NCBI RefSeq assembly: GCF_022919115.1
Contig: NZ_CP095072.1
Span: 620,001-684,000 of the forward strand
Direction of reading: 5' to 3'
Origin: Gracilibacillus caseinilyticus
GTDB lineage: Bacteria; Bacillota; Bacilli; Bacillales; Amphibacillaceae
DNA: 64,000 nucleotides
The notes beneath the pieces were generated by a model. That model had not been told where the DNA came from, ran no database searches, and worked only from the letters and a program-made list of their open reading frames with translations. Shown here one piece after another: positions 28,020-37,238 of the stretch. Position 1 is the first letter of the stretch. Each line of letters opens with the position of its first letter. The position numbers and the translations under genes were made by a program.

Positions 28020-28138
28020 GCTATCTCTCTCAGCAAAAGGCAGCATGGACGATTTAAAGGTCAAACATCCCTTGCCTAGCTAAGCACATTTAAACCAGGG
28101 GCACACCTTGACTAACTTACGTATATATACAGCTACCC

Positions 28139-28717
28139 ATAATACGGATTATGTAAAGTGGACCTGTATGACAATGTAGTAATATTGACATTTTTTATTG
28201 TGGATAGCAAAGCTACGGAAATATGCCCCGCGTCCTGCGGGCACGGCTTCAGCTAGGCTACTACTTGAATTACTTCATTGCTGCCTTGTGCCGAGAAAGC
28301 TTACTTCGAAGTGATACTAGTAGACACAGGCACAGACGAAGTGGATCTTCAGCTCGCGCTGATTCCACGGGAGTCTCCGCATATTTCCTACGCTTTAGTG
28401 AAGTACTACAACGATTGAAACAGGTAAAAGCAGTGGTGTTAGGCATTATACGTCATCAGAATAAGGTATTAATCATGAAAATAGTGCTCCATATTCTACC
28501 TGCTGCAATAGTTGTAGAACAATTCATAAGCGTAGGCCAACCACGTAGACTCCCGCGGGACGTGCAGGTGCTGAAGATCCACTTTGTAAAGCGGTCTTCT
28601 TTACAAAGTTAGCTTCAGCCGTGCCTCGCAGGACGCGGAGTGGTTGGCCGGAGCGGTCTGCCAGCACATGAACAATTTCAAATTTATCACATAGTTAGTT
28701 GACATAATCCGTATTAT
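28139..28717. repeat. Interspersed element family 1, long copy (about 580 bp)
   Basis: Terminal inverted repeats ATAATACGGATTATGTAAA (left) and TTGACATAATCCGTATTAT (right). The outer parts are nearly identical to the short copy at 31857. The centre has nested palindromic arms (CTTCAGC, TCTTCAGC, CGCAGGACGCGGAGTGG). No transposase gene. It occupies most of the 28020-28796 gap between genes. Confidence 0.9.
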
Positions 28718-28796
28718 CAGAACCCTTGAATATCGAGCATGATATTCACTACTGCAATTCCGCTTTAATGGCTGTCATTATATACTTTAAGCTTAC

Positions 28797-28830
28797 AAAA
28801 AAGGAGCTGACGATTGTCAGCTCCTTTTTT
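28797..28830 (-). terminator. Terminator of cshA
   Basis: AAAAAAGGAGCTGAC-GATT-GTCAGCTCCTTTTTT, a perfect stem with T runs on both strands, directly after the cshA stop. Confidence 0.92.
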
Positions 28831-28831
28831 G

Positions 28832-30304
28832 TTATCTATTTTGATTTCCTTTTGATCGTTTGTTTTGGAATTTACGGTTGCGTCCGCCGCCTTGTTTTCC
28901 TTTACGACCGTTATATCCGCCACGCTTATCATTGTTACGGAATTTTTTATTATGGCCGCCTTTATTTTTGGAAGCTTTCTTCACACTCACTGGTTGAACC
29001 GAAGTAAGTGTTACAGGTGTTTGTCTTCTTTCCTTTGTCAACATTTTCAACGCAGCTGCTACAACTGTTACAGAATCATACTGATCTAACAACTCAGATG
29101 CTGTTTCGCGATAATCCTGTAATTCTCTTTTTTCAATTGTTTTGATTAATTTTTCCACAGTTAATTGTTGTTGACCACGCTTCGCTTCATCATAACTTGG
29201 CGCACTCATTCGCTTCATTTTACTCTTTGTTACTTTTTCAATTAAATGCAAATGTGGTACTTCTCTTGGCGTGATAAAAGAAATGGCTTCTCCCATTTTA
29301 CCGGCACGACCAGTACGTCCAATGCGGTGTACATAGCTTTCTGGGTCCTGTGGAATATCGAAGTTGTAAACATGTGTAACACCTGAGATATCAAGACCAC
29401 GTGCTGCTACATCTGTTGCAACTAAGATTTCAATTCGACCAAATTTAAACTTCTTAAGAACTGAACTACGTTTACCTTGTGTTAAGTCACCATGAATTCC
29501 TTCTGCACGGAAACCGCGAGCTTGTAATCCTTCTGTCAGCTCATCGACACGCTTCTTCGTACGACCAAATATAATCGCCAATTCCGGTACATGAATATCC
29601 AAAAGATTTGTTAATGTATCGAATTTTTGCTTTTCGTGTACTTCTACAAAGAACTGATCGATATTGGATACAGTCATTTCTTTTGATTTTACTTTTACTT
29701 CTTCAGGCTCTTTCATCAATGTTGTTGCAATATCACGAATTTCTTTCGGCATCGTAGCAGAGAAAAGCAATGTTTGTCTTTCTTCTGGAATTGCTTTAAG
29801 AATATCACGAATATCATCAATAAAGCCCATGTTCAACATTTCATCCGCTTCATCTAATACAGCAGTATGCACGTTCTCCACTCTGATCGTACGGCGACGT
29901 AAGTGGTCTAATAGTCGACCTGGTGTAGCTACCACAATATGTGGGCGATCTTTTAGCGCTCTGATTTGACGCTCCATATGTTGACCACCATATACCGGTA
30001 ATGTGCGAACACCTTTGATTTTAGCTAATTTATGGATTTCCTCTGACACCTGAATCGCCAATTCTCTTGTCGGCGCGACAACTAACCCTTGTATTTTTCG
30101 TTCATTTGGATTAATTTTCTCGATCATTGGAATACCGAAAGCAGCGGTTTTCCCTGTACCTGTCTGTGCTTGGCCAATAACGTCCTTACCAGCCATTCCC
30201 AATGGAATCGTCTGAGCCTGAATCGGTGTTGCCTCTTCGAATCCCATTTTCTCTAATGCTTGCATAATTGATACTGAAATACCTAATTCATTAAAATTTG
30301 TCAC
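28832..30304 (-). CDS. cshA: DEAD-box RNA helicase CshA
   Basis: 490 residues. Helicase motifs in order: Q motif region ([14 protein letters not shown]), [21 protein letters not shown], and [10 protein letters not shown]. The C-terminal tail (about 430-490) is basic and rich in Gly, Asn and Arg, typical of CshA, which works in the RNA degradosome, ribosome assembly and cold adaptation. Single gene with a long AT-rich leader that contains a minus-strand hairpin at 30467. Confidence 0.95.
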   Translation of the reverse strand: MTNFNELGISVSIMQALEKMGFEEATPIQAQTIPLGMAGKDVIGQAQTGTGKTAAFGIPMIEKINPNERKIQGLVVAPTRELAIQVSEEIHKLAKIKGVRTLPVYGGQHMERQIRALKDRPHIVVATPGRLLDHLRRRTIRVENVHTAVLDEADEMLNMGFIDDIRDILKAIPEERQTLLFSATMPKEIRDIATTLMKEPEEVKVKSKEMTVSNIDQFFVEVHEKQKFDTLTNLLDIHVPELAIIFGRTKKRVDELTEGLQARGFRAEGIHGDLTQGKRSSVLKKFKFGRIEILVATDVAARGLDISGVTHVYNFDIPQDPESYVHRIGRTGRAGKMGEAISFITPREVPHLHLIEKVTKSKMKRMSAPSYDEAKRGQQQLTVEKLIKTIEKRELQDYRETASELLDQYDSVTVVAAALKMLTKERRQTPVTLTSVQPVSVKKASKNKGGHNKKFRNNDKRGGYNGRKGKQGGGRNRKFQNKRSKGNQNR

Positions 30305-30466
30305 TATTTCCTTCTACTCCTTTTTATATATAAATCTCATTATTCTATCATCTTTTTCGTCGTTATGTTTAGTGTATCCAAGTTTTTTTATTTACATAAA
30401 AAAAATATATTCAGTTCGTTATCGTAATTTTCACTCCTAAAACGAAGATACCTACGAATAACAATG

Positions 30467-30501
30467 AAAAAAGCCTTCCTCCACATCGGAAGAGGCTTGT
30501 T
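30467..30501 (-). terminator. Terminator-like hairpin upstream of cshA
   Basis: Minus strand AAGCCTCTTCC-GATGT-GGAGGAAGGCTTTTTT: stem plus T6, in the direction of cshA transcription and about 165 bp before its start. No gene lies upstream on that strand up to 32 kb, so it may be a leader attenuator. Confidence 0.6.
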
Positions 30502-30677
30502 AATGACCATTCAATGGATTATTAAATCATAACATACTCTTCCTATTAATTCTATATAATATTTTGGATGGTTTCAAACAATTCATGCTAAAAGTGAATA
30601 GTTATGATTAGGAATTCAATAAAAAGTTGTTATACTAAAGAGGAAACTGATATTTTTTTGATGATGTGGGTGATTTT

Positions 30678-31583
30678 TTGAATAAGCAAGTTATTCCGTT
30701 TATTGCCATTATTCTTGGCGTTATATCTGTATCCACTGCTGCTGTCTTCGTAAAGCTAGCCAGTGATGCTCCAGCGGCTGTAACCGCAAATTATCGTTTA
30801 TTAATAGCAAGTATTTTGCTGTTACCATATATTTTGATAAAAAAACGTGACGAATTAAAAAAAATAGCCAGAAAAGAATGGATATTCACGATACTGGCAG
30901 GCGTCAGTCTTGCTATCCATTTTATTGTCTGGTTTGAGTCCTTTTCCTATACGTCTGTGGCCAGTTCGACTGTTATTGTTACGTTACAGCCAATATTCGC
31001 TTTTATTGGCACTTATTTTTTCTTTCATGAACGATTTTCTGCTGGCACCGTCATTAGTATGATCATCGCTATTTTTGGAAGTGTTATTATCGCATGGGGT
31101 GATTTCCAGATAGATAACGAAGCATTATATGGTGATTTTCTAGCATTACTTGGTGCGATATTCATCACGATATACTTTTTGTTCGGACAGGGCATTCGTA
31201 CCAAAGTGTCCGTCATGAGCTATACCTTCATAGCATACAGTATTGGTGCGATTACCATACTGATGTACAATATAGCAGCAGGGAATGCCATGACAGGCTA
31301 TGATAGTGATCATTGGCTTATTTTCACAGCACTTGCAGTGATCCCGACAATTCTTGGGTTAAACCTATTAAATTGGGCATTGAAATGGGTAAGTGCCTCT
31401 GTCATATCCATGGCTATTTTATTTGAACCAATTGGCGCGTCTCTGCTTGCTTATATATTGTTGGGAGAAGAGATCACCTGGGCACAATGGATGGGTGGTA
31501 CCATTGTGATCTTTGGCTTGTTGTTGTTCATCGCCAGTACAAGAAGGAAGCGAAAAATGAAAATTACCTTTGGTCACGATTAA
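30678..31583 (+). CDS. EamA/DMT-superfamily transporter
   Basis: About 301 residues with ten membrane helices in two EamA halves (about 1-140 and 155-290). The second half ends near LLGEEITWAQWMGGTIVIFGLLL, typical of drug/metabolite exporters. The start is uncertain: TTG 30678 (GGTGAT just upstream) or GTG 30666. Monocistronic. Substrate unknown. Confidence 0.88.
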   Translation: MNKQVIPFIAIILGVISVSTAAVFVKLASDAPAAVTANYRLLIASILLLPYILIKKRDELKKIARKEWIFTILAGVSLAIHFIVWFESFSYTSVASSTVIVTLQPIFAFIGTYFFFHERFSAGTVISMIIAIFGSVIIAWGDFQIDNEALYGDFLALLGAIFITIYFLFGQGIRTKVSVMSYTFIAYSIGAITILMYNIAAGNAMTGYDSDHWLIFTALAVIPTILGLNLLNWALKWVSASVISMAILFEPIGASLLAYILLGEEITWAQWMGGTIVIFGLLLFIASTRRKRKMKITFGHD

Positions 31584-31591
31584 TACAGATT

Positions 31592-31737
31592 AGAAAAGCG
31601 CAAGCGCCCGCTTAGAAACGTAGCGACTGGACGGCATCAACTGAGATAAAGGAATCACGGTGAGCTTGCGAACCGATGATGACTTATCGTAGGGCGATGC
31701 AGGAAGTCGCCTAGTTTCTGGACGCCGGAGCTGGACA
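31592..31737. repeat. Bacillaceae-type dispersed repeat
   Basis: Begins AAAAGCGCAAGCGCCCGCTT and ends GACGCCGGAGCTGGACA; this GC-rich palindromic segment is of a kind seen scattered in many Bacillaceae genomes (recognised from memory, not searched). Its composition differs sharply from the AT-rich surroundings. Only one copy lies in this window. Confidence 0.6.
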
Positions 31738-31856
31738 TGGCTGTTCATGTTAGAAAGCGGTACGAAACCTTAAAAATTTTATACTTTCTTATCTTTTTAG
31801 AAAAACAGGCTTAAACCCGCCTGGTCTTAACTAACCTAAGTATATATAACTTCCTC

Positions 31857-32036
31857 TAATACGGATTATGTAAAGTGGACCTGTATGACAATGTAGTAAT
31901 ATTGACATTTTTTATTGTGGATAGCAAAGCTCCGGAAATATGCCCCGCAGGACGCGAGTGGTTGGCCGGAGCGTTCTGCCAGCACATGAACAATTTCAAA
32001 TTTATCACATAGTTAGTTGACATAATCCGTATTATA
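31857..32036. repeat. Interspersed element family 1, short intact copy (about 180 bp)
   Basis: TAATACGGATTATGTAAA at the left and TTGACATAATCCGTATTA at the right form terminal inverted repeats. The interior matches the outer parts of the long copy at 28139 almost exactly (shared GGACCTGTATGACAATG, AGCACATGAACAATTTC). It is a deletion derivative of the long form. Confidence 0.92.
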
Positions 32037-32101
32037 AGAACCCAATTTTCATTTTCAAAATCTTGATTCTTCATTGCTAAATTTTAATACTATCCTAACA
32101 T

Positions 32102-32144
32102 AAAAAAACACGACCTCACGCATTGATAGTGAGTCGTGTTTTTT
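32102..32144 (-). terminator. Terminator overlapping the esterase stop codon
   Basis: AAAAAACACGACTCAC and GTGAGGTCGTGTTTTTTT pair on the minus strand; the TGA stop of the gene lies inside the structure. Confidence 0.85.
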
Positions 32145-32841
32145 GTTCATTCTTCAAAAATTGAAATACCGTATCGATTACGATTTCTTTGTCATCACCT
32201 AAGCAAATCAGATGTTTCGAATCACCAAAATACATTATCTCGCTTTCTGAAGGAATTTCTTTATCCAAATATTGTACCGCTTTATATGGAACCATTCCAT
32301 CTTGAATGCCTTGCGCAATAAAAACAGGACAGCGAATTCTCTTCAAATATGGTTTGGTAAATTTCATGCATTTCAAGAATTCTGAAACAGCTTTCAGTGG
32401 AACAGATCCCGACTTACTCCGGTAATGATTATACAACGGGTCTTGTTTCAAAGTTTTTCGGATTGCTTTTTGTGCAAATTGAATGAAATCCAGACCCATT
32501 TGAGAAACACTGATATATTTTCGTGAGGTAGATAGCAGGACTAGTTTTTCACAGGCATATTTCGCTGCTAAATATGCCGCAATCATCCCACCCATCGAAA
32601 AACCAATTAAATATATCTCCTGATGAGATTCCCTTAACTGCAAATACGCCCTTTCTGCTTCGTCGATCCAATCTTGATAGGTAACATTCATCAAGTCCAG
32701 ATCTCTCCCTTGACCCAGGCCGTGTCCGGGTAAGCTAGGTGTCACCACTTCCCAGCCAGTCTGTTCTGCAATATGTACAGCAAGTGGCTCTACTTCGTAA
32801 GGACCACCAGTAAATCCATGTAGTACAAGACAAGCAGTCAT
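32116..32841 (-). CDS. Alpha/beta-hydrolase, carboxylesterase (Est30-like)
   Basis: 241 residues from ATG 32841 (AGGAGG upstream). Nucleophile elbow GFSMGG near residue 88, oxyanion segment LVLHGFTGGPYE at the start, Asp in GIQDGMVP, His in GDSKHLICLG. Resembles monoacylglycerol lipase/carboxylesterase of the Geobacillus Est30 type. Physiological substrate unknown. An inverted hairpin element occupies its upstream region. Confidence 0.88.
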   Translation of the reverse strand: MTACLVLHGFTGGPYEVEPLAVHIAEQTGWEVVTPSLPGHGLGQGRDLDLMNVTYQDWIDEAERAYLQLRESHQEIYLIGFSMGGMIAAYLAAKYACEKLVLLSTSRKYISVSQMGLDFIQFAQKAIRKTLKQDPLYNHYRSKSGSVPLKAVSEFLKCMKFTKPYLKRIRCPVFIAQGIQDGMVPYKAVQYLDKEIPSESEIMYFGDSKHLICLGDDKEIVIDTVFQFLKNEQKTRLTINA

Positions 32842-32862
32842 CTCTTCATTTCCTCCTACCAA

Positions 32863-33014
32863 TAAAGTGAGACTTCAATCAGTGGGGGTTTTGACCCCCA
32901 CTGATTGCTAGCGAAACTTATCAGGAAGTTATCGTCCGTTTATCCCCCACTTAGCTTCTTATTTATCTCTCGAATCTTGAAGTGGGGGTATTACGGACGG
33001 TTAGCGCCGTGATA
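32863..33014 (-). repeat. Hairpin-rich interspersed element, copy 2 (inverted partner of 26544)
   Basis: Reverse complement of the element at 26544-26687 with very few differences and one extra 12-bp piece in the loop of the CCCCCACTT hairpin. It lies between the esterase and yppG. Confidence 0.87.
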
Positions 33015-33074
33015 AAGATACGTAATGCAAAAAACAGAGAAATCCTTGCCGGAGAGGACAAGGATACAAGTTAC

Positions 33075-33416
33075 TTATTTTTGAAAAACCTTTAAGATAC
33101 TCCCTACGTTCTTAAACAATGGTGATACTTGTTGATACGTATTAGCCAATTGATTAACTGTGTGAAACACCTTATCGAAATCTACTTCACCATTCTTATC
33201 TTGAAAATAATGCATCATTGGATTATTCTGTTTCCCGAAAAAGGAAGATGTTGGCGTATGAAAACCATCATATGGATCTGGCACCACTGGCTTTTGATAA
33301 TATTGGAAAGGTGTCATTGGTAAAGGTGATGTATAGGTCGGTGGCTGATACGGATTCATATTTTGTTGTTGGTAGGGATTATAATATTGCATAAAGCCAT
33401 TATTTCGTTCATCCAT
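33075..33416 (-). CDS. yppG: YppG-like protein
   Basis: 113 residues from ATG 33416 behind AAGGAGGG. The N-terminal half is rich in Tyr, Gln, Pro and Asn (about 8-65). The C-terminal half has DKNGEVDFDKVFHTVNQLANTYQQVSP, the YppG family signature. A spore-associated function is assumed for the family but not proven here. Confidence 0.85.
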   Translation of the reverse strand: MDERNNGFMQYYNPYQQQNMNPYQPPTYTSPLPMTPFQYYQKPVVPDPYDGFHTPTSSFFGKQNNPMMHYFQDKNGEVDFDKVFHTVNQLANTYQQVSPLFKNVGSILKVFQK

Positions 33417-33478
33417 GAACTTCCCTCCTTCTGCTGCTATTAGTAATAGCCTATGCAACAAAAGAGGTGTTGGTTCAT

Positions 33479-33718
33479 CTACACATTTAAAATTTGGTTA
33501 ATTCTATCCTTGTTGAATCCTATAATCTGGTAATAATTATCAATGATAACGGCAGGCGTAATATAGATATCATGTTCTTGCAGTTCTGATAAATGACACT
33601 TATCCTCTGTCGTATTTTTCACATCGAAGCTGATGTCCAGGTTACTAATGTAATCCATGATCTGATCACATTCTTCGCAATTATCACTAACGTACAAACT
33701 AACATGCTTATGTCTCAA
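33479..33718 (-). CDS. Glutaredoxin/thioredoxin-like small protein
   Basis: 79 residues, TTG start with AGGAGG 9 nt upstream. Redox motif CEEC near residue 14 and a cis-Pro in IYITPAVII near residue 55 indicate a glutaredoxin-like fold. Lies between yppG and a MarR regulator. Partner unknown. Confidence 0.8.
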   Translation of the reverse strand: MRHKHVSLYVSDNCEECDQIMDYISNLDISFDVKNTTEDKCHLSELQEHDIYITPAVIIDNYYQIIGFNKDRINQILNV

Positions 33719-33789
33719 TATATAGATCCTCCTAATTGTTTGATCTATATATTATTACCCATCAGGTCCCTTCATCAAACAAAGATCCC

Positions 33790-34263
33790 TCAATCTCTTT
33801 TGGTCAAACTATCTGCATAAATTCCTAATTTTTTCAATAAACGGATCGTTTCCTGCTTTTCTGATTCATCAAGCCCAGCTGTAATCACTTCAATTTGCTT
33901 CCAGTGCTCTGGAAAGATTTCGTTCAATAATTGCTGACCACTTGTTGTGATCGATGCATAGGTAATTCTTCGATCATCAGGTGAGGGCGTACGTTTCACT
34001 AATCCTTTTTTCTCTAATTTATCGACTACATATGTAATACTGCCACTTGCTAATAATATTTTATCACCGATCTTCTGTAATGGCTGTTCTCCTTGATGAT
34101 AGAGCAATTCCATTACCGCAAAATCAGTAGTATTCAAACCGTGTCCGCGTATATCTTTCGCAACCTGATCAAAAACCGCTCGATATGCTTTAGATAGTAC
34201 CACAAATAATTTCAGTGAGGGGTCTTGCTTTTTCTTTAGGTATGCGTTTCTTTCCTGATCCAT
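33790..34263 (-). CDS. MarR-family transcriptional regulator
   Basis: 157 residues. Winged-helix core (about 30-125) with LLASGSITYVVDKLEKKGLVKR and the wing SPDDRRITYASIT. It resembles MhqR, the quinone-responsive repressor of Bacillus, but that identity is tentative. The ATG at 34263 is preferred for spacing to GAGAGG. Likely targets are nearby or its own promoter; no operator was defined. Confidence 0.85.
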   Translation of the reverse strand: MDQERNAYLKKKQDPSLKLFVVLSKAYRAVFDQVAKDIRGHGLNTTDFAVMELLYHQGEQPLQKIGDKILLASGSITYVVDKLEKKGLVKRTPSPDDRRITYASITTSGQQLLNEIFPEHWKQIEVITAGLDESEKQETIRLLKKLGIYADSLTKRD

Positions 34264-34319
34264 CCCTCTCATCCTCTCTATCTATATCTATGTATGAATC
34301 GTATTATATGCAATCTGCC

Positions 34320-35741
34320 TTAACTAGTCAATTGTTGTTGGTTAAAAATGCTAATGATGTAGTTGGTGACCATTCCTAAACACCATACTAAAATAATGAC
34401 CGGATACGCCATAGAAAGAGCAAGGATGACAAAAGTAATCAGTTGCCACATACGATTCATCACAGGTGTATGATGCCATTTATTGTGAAGCTTCTGGATA
34501 TTGATATTTAGCATTTGCTTAAACAAAAATAACGTAGCCAAATAGATAAACAGAAGTTGCCCCATTAACAACAAATTCACATCATTTGTCACCAATAATA
34601 TCAATGTTATCATACCAAATACAACAACACCTATTACTAAGGTAGTTTGAATAAATGCTTCTTTGATGATATCTAGCCTCCAAGGAATGCTGTGAAATAA
34701 TTTGTCCGTAAATATTAATCCAAATAAGCTCAGCATCGTTTGTATAAAGATAAAAACAGACAACATCACACCGATTCCTTGCAAAATGTCATATTCTAAT
34801 GACAGGACAATCATCGCTGACAGAATACATCCCAACATATACATGACAACCTTCAATTGGGTAAGAATTGTTTTTCTCCATAATTTGCGCAATAACCTAT
34901 CTGGTTTTGCATATGGAAATGGAGAACGATTCATTCTCGATGTGAGAATCGTAGAAATGATGTAGTTTTTTGTTGGCTTTCCTGCGAGCTGATCCATTCC
35001 ACTCATTTTTTGGACAAAAAACATATTCCACTCTTTTTCATCGCTTTTCTCAATGACTTGCGGCCAATTTGCACTTTCTATTCTTTTTGGCCATAACCAA
35101 ATATTCACACAGGCCATTAGTAGAATGAATAGCATACTAAAAGGTAAATGTACGTCGAGCAATACATACGTCATTCCGAATAGTCCAAATAAAACTACTG
35201 TTAGGCCATAAACGCTCATTTTCTTGAAGCTGCTTAACTGAAATAAACGCCACTGCGGAATAATGGTTAATACCAAGACCAAGAAAATAGCACAAAACCA
35301 TTTTACTAAGAATAAGGAAGAAAATGGTGTCAGAGCTAATAAAGACAAGAAGATCAGCAACAGTATAAAATGATTTCTAATTATTCCTTTAAACGTAATA
35401 TACCATATATCTTTAATGGAAAAAGGCAATGCTGTTAATTTCCATTCTGCACTTGTAATTTTTATACCAGCATGCTGAAATGCCATCGCTAGCCTACTAA
35501 GCGTCACCCCTATCAAAACCAACGGTAACATTGGATCAATCGTTGTCTCGACATTGGCAAAAACAGTCGTCATTTGTCTCAACATATCAAAACCAATGAT
35601 CAAAAAAAACATCGCAAATAAGCCGCAGTAAATACTGATCGTCCAATCAAACGCAACCCCAAATGCCATTTTATACAATTTTAATTTTTTGTTTATGCGC
35701 TTTTTCTTCAAAAAGCGCATCATCCGTCTCGTTTTTTTCAT
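34320..35741 (-). CDS. ABC transporter permease, EcsB/YthQ-like
   Basis: 473 residues with about ten hydrophobic segments. Its start overlaps the last 4 bases of the ATPase gene, so the two form one transporter. EcsB-type exporters influence protein secretion, competence and peptide handling in Bacillus; here the pair could be EcsAB or the YthPQ paralogue. EcsB is about 408 residues, so this is somewhat long. Substrate unknown. Confidence 0.75.
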   Translation of the reverse strand: MKKTRRMMRFLKKKRINKKLKLYKMAFGVAFDWTISIYCGLFAMFFLIIGFDMLRQMTTVFANVETTIDPMLPLVLIGVTLSRLAMAFQHAGIKITSAEWKLTALPFSIKDIWYITFKGIIRNHFILLLIFLSLLALTPFSSLFLVKWFCAIFLVLVLTIIPQWRLFQLSSFKKMSVYGLTVVLFGLFGMTYVLLDVHLPFSMLFILLMACVNIWLWPKRIESANWPQVIEKSDEKEWNMFFVQKMSGMDQLAGKPTKNYIISTILTSRMNRSPFPYAKPDRLLRKLWRKTILTQLKVVMYMLGCILSAMIVLSLEYDILQGIGVMLSVFIFIQTMLSLFGLIFTDKLFHSIPWRLDIIKEAFIQTTLVIGVVVFGMITLILLVTNDVNLLLMGQLLFIYLATLFLFKQMLNINIQKLHNKWHHTPVMNRMWQLITFVILALSMAYPVIILVWCLGMVTNYIISIFNQQQLTS

Positions 35742-36424
35742 GCCTTCCCTCTCCTTGATAACAAACGAAAATCTCCCATAGCACCTTGTTCGGCAATCTC
35801 ACCATCATGAAGCATGACGTAAGAATCTGCCATTTCCTCCATTCTTTCCAATTGATGGGAGGTAAGTAGGATACTGGTCCCGCTTTTGGCTTTTTCGATT
35901 AGAAGAGTTTGTAAGTGATGGGCAGCATGTACATCTAAGCCCATAAACGGCTCATCTATTAACAAGAGTGGAATATCAGGCAGTAATGAGCATATCGTTT
36001 GGACCTTTTGCCGCATTCCTTTTGATAATGCTTCTGGATATTCATGAAGTTTATCAGAAATCTCAAATAACGCTGCCAGCTCTTTGGCTCGCTTTGTAAA
36101 TAGATCTTCTTCCAGCTGATAACTTTGTCCATATAGTTGGAAATGTTGAAATACTGTTAATTCGGGCAATAAGAAAGGTTCTTCGGGTATGTATGCCAGC
36201 TGTTTTTTATAGGATATAAAGGATTGATCCTGGTCAATATCATTAATGTTTATCTTCCCTTGTGCTTTATCGTGCCACCCCATAATCGTTTTCATCACAG
36301 TAGATTTCCCCGCCCCATTATGACCAATCAATCCGACAATGCTGCCAGCCGAAACAGTAAAGCTTACATCCTTCACAATGAGCTCCACCCCTATTTTCAC
36401 TGATACGTTTTCAAGCGTTAACAT
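35738..36424 (-). CDS. ABC transporter ATP-binding protein, EcsA/YthP-like
   Basis: 228 residues. Walker A GHNGAGKSTVM, signature ALSKGMRQK, Walker B PLLLIDEPFMGLD, and H-loop LTSHQ are all present. Paired with the permease by a 4-bp overlap. ATG 36424 is preferred since GAGAGG lies 9 nt upstream; ATG 36433 is the alternative. Confidence 0.88.
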   Translation of the reverse strand: MLTLENVSVKIGVELIVKDVSFTVSAGSIVGLIGHNGAGKSTVMKTIMGWHDKAQGKININDIDQDQSFISYKKQLAYIPEEPFLLPELTVFQHFQLYGQSYQLEEDLFTKRAKELAALFEISDKLHEYPEALSKGMRQKVQTICSLLPDIPLLLIDEPFMGLDVHAAHHLQTLLIEKAKSGTSILLTSHQLERMEEMADSYVMLHDGEIAEQGAMGDFRLLSRRGKA

Positions 36425-36539
36425 GGATAACATCCTCTCATTCGGTATGTTACTCGTGCTGTATCAATCAAGATGCAGGTACAGTATATACGTTTAAAAG
36501 AGGAAAATGGTTTCAATACATGATCAGTTGTTTCGTTTG

Positions 36540-36700
36540 AAATGGAAAAGATAACTATATGTTAATGTGGGAATTTTAATAGGTTTATAGTGATAGGATA
36601 CCGCTCCGCCCAACCACTTTGCGTCCTGCAGGAGTCTACGTGGTTGGCCTGCGCTATGGTATAGATCATGAGGTAACATATTGATTGCTATCCTCATGCT
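36540..36700. repeat. Truncated relic of interspersed element family 1
   Basis: Contains CCAACCACTTTGCGTCCTGCAGGAGTC and GTGGTTGGCCTGCGCTATGGTA, in the style of family-1 interiors, without clear terminal repeats. Nothing else is seen in the 36425-36811 gap. Confidence 0.5.
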
Positions 36701-36811
36701 GATCAAGCATAATATTAAAGGAAACCTTACTAATTAATTCTTAAAATAGTACTCATTTTCACTACTTCAATTAACTTTATGACGAGGGATACTATGCTTT
36801 CTTTGGATAAA

Positions 36812-36841
36812 AAAAAGAGACAGCTTTTTGCTGTCTCCTAA
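36812..36841 (-). terminator. Terminator of the thioredoxin-like gene
   Basis: GGAGACAGC-AAAAA-GCTGTCTCTTTTTTTT on the minus strand. Confidence 0.9.
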
Positions 36842-37158
36842 GCTAATTCTTCTTGCAAGAATTCCAGTACATCATCGGGTGTTTTCGTATAAGCACTGTG
36901 GCGATGGGCTAGTTTTTCACCATTTTGGAAAATAAGCAAGCTTGGGATACCCATTACATCATATTTTTCCGCCAGGCCTTGCACCTCGTCACTGTTGAGT
37001 TGATACCAATCATAGTTATTATATTGTTCGATAATCTCTCCAATAAACATGTCCATTCGCTTACAATCCGGACACCAGTCTGCATAGAATTTAATGATAA
37101 CCGGCTTGTCCGATTGGATGATCTCATTAAATTGATCTGCTGTTTGAATAGCTTCCAT
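36838..37158 (-). CDS. Thioredoxin-family protein, YtpP-like
   Basis: 106 residues. Active site WCPDCKRMD near residue 30, cis-Pro in MGIPSLLIF near residue 75. The CPDC motif and the length match YtpP-type proteins, not TrxA (CGPC). The start is behind AAAAGGGGT. Role in thiol homeostasis inferred from the family. Confidence 0.88.
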   Translation of the reverse strand: MEAIQTADQFNEIIQSDKPVIIKFYADWCPDCKRMDMFIGEIIEQYNNYDWYQLNSDEVQGLAEKYDVMGIPSLLIFQNGEKLAHRHSAYTKTPDDVLEFLQEELA

Positions 37159-37238
37159 GTTCCATACCCCTTTTTCTGTATTAGTTGTGCTCCTCTATAA
37201 AAGCTAGCATCTTCCACTGAGGAACGCAACTTTTCTGT

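Noticed and set aside
28223..28612. 129-residue open frame inside the 28.1-kb element
   Set aside because: It spans palindromic arms shared with non-coding copies of different length, so it is not conserved as a gene.
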